From the NCBI GenBank assembly GCA_016235265.1, contig JACRLI010000007.1, positions 124,001 through 188,000 on the forward strand: a DNA stretch of 64,000 nucleotides, given 5' to 3'. This stretch comes from Candidatus Eisenbacteria bacterium. Lineage in GTDB: Bacteria > Eisenbacteria > RBG-16-71-46 > JACRLI01. Position 1 is the stretch's first letter. Each line of letters starts with the position of its first letter. The position numbers and the translations under genes are program-made. Under the pieces are notes generated by a model. It did no database searches. It was not told the origin of the DNA and was given only the letters and a program-made list of their open reading frames with translations. Positions 25,922-32,508 of the stretch are shown one piece after another.

Positions 25922-28063
25922 TCAGTCCTTCCGGACGATCTGCTCGAACCTCGGATCCCCGTGCAGGGCCGCCAGGTCCGGGTCGCGCCCGATCCAGTCG
26001 TGGCCCTGCAGGTTGATGCCATCCAGCCAGCGGTTGAACCGCTCCAACGCGTCCAGCGCCGCGTCCTTCTCGCCCAGCAGGGCCAGCGTGCAGATCCGGT
26101 TGTAGGCCACCCGCACATCCTCCGGCGAGGACTGTAGCGCCCACTCGCTCTGTTGCAGCGCCTGATGGGTGTCCCCGTTGCGGGCCAGGCTGACCGCGAG
26201 CATGGAGCGGGCGTGTCCCGCCCGCGGGTTGCCCCACACGTACTCCACCAGCCGCTCGCGGGCCTGCCGCCCGGCCCGCGCCGCGTCCTCCGTCCGCCCC
26301 AGCGCCGCGTAGCAACTGGGCAGGAACGTGGCCGCCGCGTAGAGCTCGGGGTGGCGCTCCAGCAGTCTCTCGTAGATCGGCAGCGCGCGCTCCGGTTCCC
26401 CCAGCGACAGGTACGAGAACGCGGCCCACTCCAGCGCCTTGGGATGGTCGGGGTCCAGCGCCAGCAGCCGCTTCAACGTCTCGAGCAACTTGCCGGGGTC
26501 CTGCATGTAGTACACCGTGGACTGGGCGTACAGCGCGTCCACCAGGCTGGGATCCCGCGCCAGCGCCTGCTCCGCGAGCTCGAGGGCCCGCTTCGACGCG
26601 CCTGCGTCGCGGAACTGCCACGCCCGGCGCGCGTACACCTCCGCCAGCGCGGCGATGGCCATCGCGAAGTCCGGGTCCCGCGCCAGGCATTCATCCAGCA
26701 TGGCCTCGGCCCGGCGGCTGGATTCCGGCGTGTCCTGCTCGAGGAGCTGGCGGGCCTGGATGTAGAGCGAGTAGGCTTCCGCGTCGCCGGTGGGCGCCTG
26801 GTCCAGCATCCGGCGCTCCTCGGGCTTGAGCGTCACCTGCAGCGCCTCCGCGATCTTGCGCGACACTTCCGACTGCACGTCGAAGAGGTCCTCCAGCGTG
26901 CGGTCGAACCGCTCGGCCCACAGCGTGTGGCCGTCCGCGGCCCGGATCAGCTGCGCGCTGATCCGCGCGCGGTTTCCGGCGCGGCGCACGCTGCCGGTGA
27001 GCACGTGGTCCACCCCGAGCTCGCGCGCCAGCGTGCGCGGGGGCACCGGCCGGTCGCGGTAGGGCGCCACCTCGGCGCGCGAGGCCACCCGCAGGCCCCC
27101 GACACGGGAGAGGTCCACCACCAGGTCCTCCACCAGGCCGGCGGCCAGGAAGGCGTCGTTGCCCTCGGGGCTCATGACTTCGAAGGGCAGCACCGCCAGC
27201 CGCGGCGTGGGCGGCGCGTCTCCGGTCGGGGCCGGATCGTGCACCAGGCAGCAGCTGTTCAGGTCGGCCAGCAGGTCCTCGGCCCGCGAGTAGCGGTGCG
27301 CCGGGTCCTTGCGCAGCAACTTGAGCAGCATGAAGTCGAGGTCCTGCGTGATGCCCGCGCGCAGCGTGGACGCCGCGGGCGGCTGCACGTTCAGCACCTG
27401 GTAGGCCACCGCGTCGAAGGAGTCCCCGTCGAACGGGCGCCTGCCGGTCAGGCACTCGTACAGGATCACGCCCAGGGCCCACAGGTCGCAGCGGTTGTCG
27501 GGAAGCTGCCCGCGGAGCTGCTCGGGGCTCATGGTGTGCGGCGTGCCCACCGCGGCGCCGGTCATGGTCATGCCCGGCGCGCCCTTCACCCGGGCCACGC
27601 CAAAGTCGAGGATCCGGGGGCCCCGCGGGCTGAGGACGATATTGGCGGGTTTCAGGTCGCGGTGGACAATCCCCAGCGCGTGCACCTCGGCGAGCGCGTC
27701 GGCCACCTGGCGGGCGATGGCCATCGCCTCCTCCAGCGGCAGCGGGCCGGCGACCAGCCGCTCCTCCAGGGTCGGCCCCTCCACGAGCTGCATCACCAGG
27801 AAGGGCCGGCCGCGCTCCACGCCGGCCTCGTAGACGGTGACCACGCCCGGATGGTCCACGCTCGCCGCCGCCTCCGCCTCGCGCAGCAGCCGCTCCACCG
27901 CCTCGGGGTCGGCCGCCAGGTGCGCGGGCAGCAGCTTTACCGCGACCTTGCGCGGCAGCTGGGTGTCCTCGGCCAGCCACACCTCGCCCATGGCGCCCTG
28001 ACCGAGGCGCTCCAGGAGCCGGTAGTGGCTGATCATCGGGGATTGCGTGGCGGGCGCGCTCAT
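25922..28063 (-). CDS. Soluble Ser/Thr protein kinase with TolB-like and TPR domains
   Basis: The 713-residue protein has a complete Hanks-type kinase domain (about 14-275): glycine loop LGQGAMGEVW, Lys43 in VAVKLL, HRDLKPAN (134-141), DFG (153-155) and GTPHTMSPEQL as the activation-segment end. Residues about 288-400 form a TolB-N/FlgO-like domain (LAVLPFEVMS, GLVEDLVVDLSRVGGLRVAS, VLTGSVRRAGNRARI, WAERFDRTLEDLFDVQ), and about 430-690 are TPRs. No transmembrane helix separates kinase and sensor parts, unlike PknB-type receptors, so it should be cytosolic. A minus-strand TATCCT lies nine bases before the ATG, suggesting a near-leaderless mRNA. Substrates are unknown. Confidence 0.93.
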   Translation of the reverse strand: MSAPATQSPMISHYRLLERLGQGAMGEVWLAEDTQLPRKVAVKLLPAHLAADPEAVERLLREAEAAASVDHPGVVTVYEAGVERGRPFLVMQLVEGPTLEERLVAGPLPLEEAMAIARQVADALAEVHALGIVHRDLKPANIVLSPRGPRILDFGVARVKGAPGMTMTGAAVGTPHTMSPEQLRGQLPDNRCDLWALGVILYECLTGRRPFDGDSFDAVAYQVLNVQPPAASTLRAGITQDLDFMLLKLLRKDPAHRYSRAEDLLADLNSCCLVHDPAPTGDAPPTPRLAVLPFEVMSPEGNDAFLAAGLVEDLVVDLSRVGGLRVASRAEVAPYRDRPVPPRTLARELGVDHVLTGSVRRAGNRARISAQLIRAADGHTLWAERFDRTLEDLFDVQSEVSRKIAEALQVTLKPEERRMLDQAPTGDAEAYSLYIQARQLLEQDTPESSRRAEAMLDECLARDPDFAMAIAALAEVYARRAWQFRDAGASKRALELAEQALARDPSLVDALYAQSTVYYMQDPGKLLETLKRLLALDPDHPKALEWAAFSYLSLGEPERALPIYERLLERHPELYAAATFLPSCYAALGRTEDAARAGRQARERLVEYVWGNPRAGHARSMLAVSLARNGDTHQALQQSEWALQSSPEDVRVAYNRICTLALLGEKDAALDALERFNRWLDGINLQGHDWIGRDPDLAALHGDPRFEQIVRKD

Positions 28064-28072
28064 ATTGGCCTC

Positions 28073-28078
28073 AGGATA
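28073..28078 (-). promoter_or_regulatory. Candidate -10 (TATCCT) of the kinase gene
   Basis: The minus strand reads GCTATCCTGAGGCCAATATG. TATCCT is nine bases before the ATG, placing the transcript start about three bases before it. GAGG in the gap could not serve as a ribosome site if transcription starts there. Confidence 0.4.
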
Positions 28079-28153
28079 GCAGGGTGGGGATCGGGATCTA
28101 TGTGGTTTTGATGAGTGGGGAGGGCCCGGGGGGGCGATCGAAGACCGGGGAAG

Positions 28154-28645
28154 TTACGATTTCTTCCGCATCGAGCTGACCAGCAGGAACTCGTAGCGGC
28201 GCGCGTGCGCGGTGGTTTCCTCGGCGGCCCGGGCGGCGTCGCCCACCACGCGCCACATCCAGCCACTGGAGACCACCAGGGCGGAGACCCAGGTCGCGTC
28301 CATCCAGGCCCACGGGGAGCCGGACGTGGCCAGGCGGTGCAGGACCGCCTCGAGGCACACCGCCCACTGCACCAGCAGCACGAACAGCAGCAGCCTGCGC
28401 GCCGCGGCGGAGGCCGGAGCGGCGTGTTCCACCTGGAGCGCCAGCGCTTCCAGCCGGGAGCGCAGCGGGGAGGACTGCAGGCCCCGCTCCAGCAGGTCCA
28501 GGCGGTCACGATTCAAGTCCATGACGCGTTGATACATGCGCTCCGCCCGGCGGGCCACGGCGAACACCAGGAGCGTGATTCCCACGGCGGCAACGGGCAG
28601 CCAGGCGGTCGAGGCGTCGGCGGCCTGGGAGGGCTGAATGTCCAT
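28154..28645 (-). CDS. Small membrane protein of unknown function
   Basis: A 163-residue protein with an N-terminal helix (AWLPVAAVGITLLVFAVA), an amphipathic charged stretch (RRAERMYQRVMDLNRDRLDL), a second pair of helices (RLLLFVLLVQWAVCLEAVL, ATWVSALVVSSGWMWRVV) and a basic C-terminus. No known family is recognised. TAAGAT lies five bases before the ATG on the minus strand and there is no ribosome site, so it looks leaderless. It starts 76 bases from, and divergent to, the small exported His/Cys protein. Confidence 0.68.
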   Translation of the reverse strand: MDIQPSQAADASTAWLPVAAVGITLLVFAVARRAERMYQRVMDLNRDRLDLLERGLQSSPLRSRLEALALQVEHAAPASAAARRLLLFVLLVQWAVCLEAVLHRLATSGSPWAWMDATWVSALVVSSGWMWRVVGDAARAAEETTAHARRYEFLLVSSMRKKS

Positions 28646-28650
28646 GTCTC

Positions 28651-28656
28651 ATCTTA
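28651..28656 (-). promoter_or_regulatory. Candidate -10 (TAAGAT) of the 163-residue membrane protein gene, leaderless
   Basis: The minus strand reads CCGATAAGATGAGACATG. TAAGAT matches four of six positions of TATAAT and ends five bases before the ATG. Confidence 0.42.
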
Positions 28657-28721
28657 TCGGAACCCCCCCGGCTGAACTTCGGGGCAAACCCGGGGCCCTT
28701 TCGCGCATCCAAATACGTGTC

Positions 28722-29021
28722 ATGACGCACGTTTCGAGCCCCGCCCCGAGGCACCTGCCGGCCGTCCTGGCCCGCGTGGCGCTGCTCTCCCTGCTGACGC
28801 TGGTCGGCCTGGGGGTGGCGTTTGCCCCGTTCCACCTGCACGCAGGCGACGGTCACTGCAACGCGTGCAAGGACCTCCGGACCGCGACCGTCTCCGGGAA
28901 TGACACGGCGCCGGTCTGCGAGCCGCTCCCGGCAGTGCGCACCCTCACGCCGCCGCTCCTGCGGGCGGTCGTCTCCGTTCCGTTCGCCCGGCCTCCGCTC
29001 CGCGCCCCACCTTCCGCCTGA
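28722..29021 (+). CDS. Small exported His/Cys protein (DUF2946-like), probably metal-linked
   Basis: The 99-residue product has an uncleaved or signal-type helix (LARVALLSLLTLVGLGVAFA). It is followed at once by FHLHAGDGHCNACKDLR, a dense set of three histidines and a CxxC that looks like a metal-binding site, then a Pro-rich tail. This resembles the DUF2946 pattern (HxH...CxxC after a membrane helix), though I cannot confirm membership. The ATG at 28722 is preferred over 28638 because the upstream part is charged and lies over the divergent promoter. It heads the probable zinc group (outer-membrane protein, ZnuA-like, ZnuB-like). Confidence 0.6.
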   Translation: MTHVSSPAPRHLPAVLARVALLSLLTLVGLGVAFAPFHLHAGDGHCNACKDLRTATVSGNDTAPVCEPLPAVRTLTPPLLRAVVSVPFARPPLRAPPSA

Positions 29022-29197
29022 CCCTCCCGGGCCCGGATTCCGGCACCATCGGTCGCGGGCCAACGCCAACGCCATCGCTCACGCTCCCGGAGCCCCCGGG
29101 CTCCCGGCCGCCCTGCGCGGGCCGGACCCCTTGAAGCCGGGCTCCCGGTAGAGCACTTCGTTCCCGGTCTTCGACACTTCCCAACGAGGAGTCACCC

Positions 29198-30334
29198 ATG
29201 AATCCTGGGTCGCGCCTGGCGCTCTCTGCCTGTTTCCTCGTGGTGTTCGCACTCTCCGCGCCCCCAGCCCGGGCGCAGGACGGCGCCCCACCCCCGCCCG
29301 CGCCGGCGGCTTCCGGCAACGCGCTGAACCCCAACCTGAGCGTGATCTGCTGGCTGCAGGCCAACGTGGGCTCGCGCCGCGTGACCGATCCCGCGATGGA
29401 ACTGCGCGAGGCCGAGATCGGTCTGCAGGCCGACGTGGACCCCTACGCCCGCGCTGACTTCTTCATGTCGGTGGCCGGCGACGGCGGCCTGGACCTCGAG
29501 GAAGGCTACCTTACGCTCACACAGCTCCCGGCCGGGCTGGGGCTCAAGCTGGGGAAATTCCGCAACAGGTTCGGCAAGTTCAACATGACGCACGCGGGGG
29601 AGACCCCCTTCGCCGACCGGCCGCTGGCCACCGAGGCGCTCTTCGGCGGAGAGGGTCTTTCCTCGACGGGAGTGTCCGCGTCGTACCTGGCGCCGCTGCC
29701 CTTCTACGCCAGCCTGGACGTGGAGGTGACCGTGCCGCCCACGGGCGAGTCCGGCGGCATCTTCGCGCGCACCGAGCGGCGCGGCGACCTGCTCTACATC
29801 GGGCGCGCCGCCGCGTTCCTGGACCTGGACGACGCCACCAACGTGAACCTGTCCGCCTCCGTGGCCGACGGGCCCACCGGCCCGGAGGCCACCGGCGGCC
29901 TGGCCGGGTCGGACAGCCGCGCGCAGGTGTTCGGCGGGGAGCTCACGGTGCGCTGGAAGCGGCCCGCGCGGGCCATCTATCGCTCCTTCACCTGGCAGGC
30001 GGAGGGCTACCTGGCGCGCGCCACCGAGAGTGCCGCGCACGCGTACCCGGATCTCCCCGCGCCCGGCAAGGTCACGCGCCGCGGCCTGTTCACCTACGCC
30101 GACTACCAGTTCGCGCGCCGCTGGCACGTCGGCGCGCGATTCGACTACGCGCAGACGTTCGCCTCGACCGGCCATCAGACCGGGCAGCTGGGCTTCCTCA
30201 CCTTCACACCCAGCGAGTTCAGCCTGGTCAGTGCCCAGGTCCGGCGCGTGCGCACCGCTTCGGGCACCGACGACTGGAATGGCTTCCTGAAGGTGACGTT
30301 CAACATCGGTCCGCACGGGGCGCACCCGTTCTAG
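29198..30334 (+). CDS. Outer-membrane protein associated with zinc uptake
   Basis: A 378-residue protein with a signal peptide (LSACFLVVFALSAPPARAQ) and a barrel-like body. The blocks NPNLSVICWLQANVG, MELREAEIGLQADVDPYARA, VAGDGGLDLEEGYLTLTQLP, LGLKLGKFRNRFGKFNMTHA and FADRPLATEALFGGEGLSSTG resemble the outer-membrane proteins found beside znuABC genes (named zinc-regulated outer-membrane proteins). It probably lets zinc or a zinc complex cross the outer membrane. GAGGAG lies eight bases before the ATG. The ZnuA-like gene follows after 168 bases containing short direct repeats. Confidence 0.75.
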   Translation: MNPGSRLALSACFLVVFALSAPPARAQDGAPPPPAPAASGNALNPNLSVICWLQANVGSRRVTDPAMELREAEIGLQADVDPYARADFFMSVAGDGGLDLEEGYLTLTQLPAGLGLKLGKFRNRFGKFNMTHAGETPFADRPLATEALFGGEGLSSTGVSASYLAPLPFYASLDVEVTVPPTGESGGIFARTERRGDLLYIGRAAAFLDLDDATNVNLSASVADGPTGPEATGGLAGSDSRAQVFGGELTVRWKRPARAIYRSFTWQAEGYLARATESAAHAYPDLPAPGKVTRRGLFTYADYQFARRWHVGARFDYAQTFASTGHQTGQLGFLTFTPSEFSLVSAQVRRVRTASGTDDWNGFLKVTFNIGPHGAHPF

Positions 30335-30459
30335 ATTGCGAACGCCGCGTGCGTGCGGGGCGCACCCGTTCAAGGCCACTCGCGACGGGCGCGCGTGGCG
30401 CACCCATCCCAGGCTTATCGCGACGAGTCCGCCCGCCGCACATCGCGGGGCACCCGTCC
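30316..30459. repeat. Short GC-rich direct repeats between the outer-membrane protein and znuA genes
   Basis: CGGGGCGCACCCGTTC occurs twice exactly (30316-30331 and 30356-30371, 40 bases apart). Diverged copies follow at 30395-30409 (GTGGCGCACCCATCC) and 30445-30459 (GCGGGGCACCCGTCC). The first copy overlaps the last codons of the outer-membrane protein gene. Each copy can form a small hairpin (GGGGCGCACCC or GGGTGCGCCCC). Function unknown; operator, mRNA processing or simple replication slippage are all possible. Confidence 0.5.
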
Positions 30460-30502
30460 AGGCAGCAGACGACGATCCCGGCCATCCGGGAGGAGTGATT
30501 CC

Positions 30503-31453
30503 ATGAAGTCCATGCCCAGCAGGCCGGCCACCGTCGCGGCCTTCGCCCTCCTGTGCCTCGCCGCTCCTGCCGCCGCGCCGGCGCCCGCGGGGGCGAAGAC
30601 GCTCGAGGTGGTCACCACCACCGCGGATCTCGCGTCCATCGCCCGGGAGATCGGCGGCGACCGGGTGAATGTCACCGCCCTCTCCGGCGGCGACCAGGAC
30701 CCGCACTTCGTGCCCGCCAAGCCGAGCCTGATGGTGAAGCTGCGCCGCGCCGACCTGTTCGTTCAGATCGGCAAGGAGCTGGAGGCGGGCTGGGTGCCCA
30801 GCCTGCTCACCGGCGCGCGCAACCCGGACATCCAGCCCGCCACGCCGGGGTTCGTGGACGCATCCGCCTACGTGAGGATGCTGGAGGTGCCCGCCAGCGT
30901 GTCGCGCGCGCAGGGCGACATCCACCCGCTGGGCAACCCGCACTACTACACGGACCCGGCCAACGGAGCGCCCATGGGCCAGGCGATCCTGGAGGGCCTG
31001 GTGCGCGTGGACCCCGCGAACCGGGCGTACTACGAGGGTCGGTTCGCGGACTTCAAGACGCGACTGGCAGCGTCCGTGGCGCGCTGGAAGAAGCGCGCCG
31101 CCGATATCGGGCTCTCCGGGATGAAGGTGGTCACCTACCACCGGTCGTGGCCGTACTTCGCGCAGGCGTTCGGCCTCCAGGTGGTGGACTTCGTGGAGCC
31201 CAAGCCGGGTATCCCGCCCACCGCCAACCACGTGGTGGACCTGACCCGGAGGATCCGCGCCGAGGGCGTGAAGCTGATCCTGGTGGAGCGCTACTTCGAC
31301 CCGAGGCTGGCCGAGAAGATCGCCGGCGAGACCGGTGCGAAGGTGGTGCTGATGCCCTCCTCCGTGGGCGGCGACAGGGAGGCTTCTGATTTCTTCAAGC
31401 TGTTCGACCGGGAGATCTCGCTGCTGTCCCAGGCGCTGGGCAGGGGGGCCTGA
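30503..31453 (+). CDS. znuA: Metal (probably zinc) ABC transporter substrate-binding protein
   Basis: The 316-residue protein has a signal peptide (VAAFALLCLAAPAAAPAPAGA) and a cluster A-I binding-protein fold. Metal-ligand regions visible are GGDQDPHFVPAKPSL (first His), LGNPHYYTDPANG (second His), VVTYHRSWPYFAQAFGL (third His) and a C-terminal acidic position near LVERYFDPRLAEKI. It lacks the long His/Asp-rich loop of many ZnuA proteins, so manganese or iron cannot be excluded; the outer-membrane neighbour favours zinc. GGGAGGAG precedes the ATG. The permease gene follows after four bases. Confidence 0.9.
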   Translation: MKSMPSRPATVAAFALLCLAAPAAAPAPAGAKTLEVVTTTADLASIAREIGGDRVNVTALSGGDQDPHFVPAKPSLMVKLRRADLFVQIGKELEAGWVPSLLTGARNPDIQPATPGFVDASAYVRMLEVPASVSRAQGDIHPLGNPHYYTDPANGAPMGQAILEGLVRVDPANRAYYEGRFADFKTRLAASVARWKKRAADIGLSGMKVVTYHRSWPYFAQAFGLQVVDFVEPKPGIPPTANHVVDLTRRIRAEGVKLILVERYFDPRLAEKIAGETGAKVVLMPSSVGGDREASDFFKLFDREISLLSQALGRGA

Positions 31454-31457
31454 GGCC

Positions 31458-32282
31458 ATGAACGACGTCCTGGTCCTGATGTCGCTGCCGCTGCTGGCGT
31501 GCCTGGCCATCGGCGGGCTGCACTCCTACATGGGGCTGCACGTGGTGCGGCGGGGGGTGATCTTCCTCGACCTGTCGCTGGCGCAGATCGCCACGCTGGG
31601 CGCCGCGGTGGCCATGGTGATGGGTCTCGACATACACTCCGGGCCCACCTACTTCCTGAGCCTGGGGTTCGCATTCGCCGGCGCGCTGCTCTTCGCCCTG
31701 GCGCGCACCGACGAACGGCGCGTGCCGCAGGAGGCGGTCATCGGCATCGTGTGGGCGGTGTCCTACGCCGCCGTGTTCCTGGTCCTCAACCGCCACCCCG
31801 AGGGCGCCGAAGACCTCAAGAACTTCATGGCCGGCGACATGCTGGCCATCTCCACGAAGGACGTGGTGCGCCTCTACGCCGTGTACGCCGGCCTGGGCCT
31901 CGTCCACCTCCTGGCACGCAAGCCGCTCATCGCCATCTCCACCGGCCACGATGCTGCCGTGGGCCCTGGCGCGCGCGGGAAGGCGTGGGACTTCCTCTTC
32001 TACGTCACGTTCGCCGTGATGGTCACCACCTCGGTGGGCCTCGTGGGAGTACTGCCGGTGTTCACCTTCCTGATCGTGCCCGCCGTGATCGGCTCCCTCT
32101 TCGCAGAGTCCTTCGGCCGCCGCCTGGCGATCGCCTGGGCAGTCTCCGCGGTGGTGAGCGTGGCCGGCATGGCCCTGTCGTACAAGTTCGACACCCCCAC
32201 CTCGGCGACGGTGGTATGCACCTTCGGCGCAGTGCTGCTGGCGGCCGCGGTGGCAAGAAGGCTCATCCCGCAACACGCGTAG
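31458..32282 (+). CDS. znuB: Metal ABC transporter permease (ABC-3 family)
   Basis: The 274-residue membrane protein has about eight helices and the family's motifs: LACLAIGGLHSYMGLHVVRR at the start, GVIFLDLSLAQIATLGAA, and VGVLPVFTFLIVPAVIGSLF near the end, with AESFGRRLAIAWAVS. It forms the inner-membrane channel used by the ZnuA-like protein. No ATPase gene (znuC) lies in this group, either between these genes or nearby, so a distant ATPase must serve it or the set is incomplete. Cotranscribed with znuA (gap of four bases). Confidence 0.92.
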   Translation: MNDVLVLMSLPLLACLAIGGLHSYMGLHVVRRGVIFLDLSLAQIATLGAAVAMVMGLDIHSGPTYFLSLGFAFAGALLFALARTDERRVPQEAVIGIVWAVSYAAVFLVLNRHPEGAEDLKNFMAGDMLAISTKDVVRLYAVYAGLGLVHLLARKPLIAISTGHDAAVGPGARGKAWDFLFYVTFAVMVTTSVGLVGVLPVFTFLIVPAVIGSLFAESFGRRLAIAWAVSAVVSVAGMALSYKFDTPTSATVVCTFGAVLLAAAVARRLIPQHA

Positions 32283-32508
32283 GAACCACTCGGCACAATC
32301 CTCACCCGCGCCCCGGAAGAGGTCTCCGAGGACCCCGCGAGCGTCGGCGTGGGCAGCCCCCGCCCGCCTGGTGTATCCTGCCCACCGATCCACCCAGCCC
32401 CGTCCCGACGCGTGCAACCCATCCCGGTCGCGCCACGTCCCAAGGAACGGTGCGTCCCTGTGCGCGCGGCCCGGGAGGCCGTCCGACCCGCTGACGGGAG
32501 TCCCTCAC

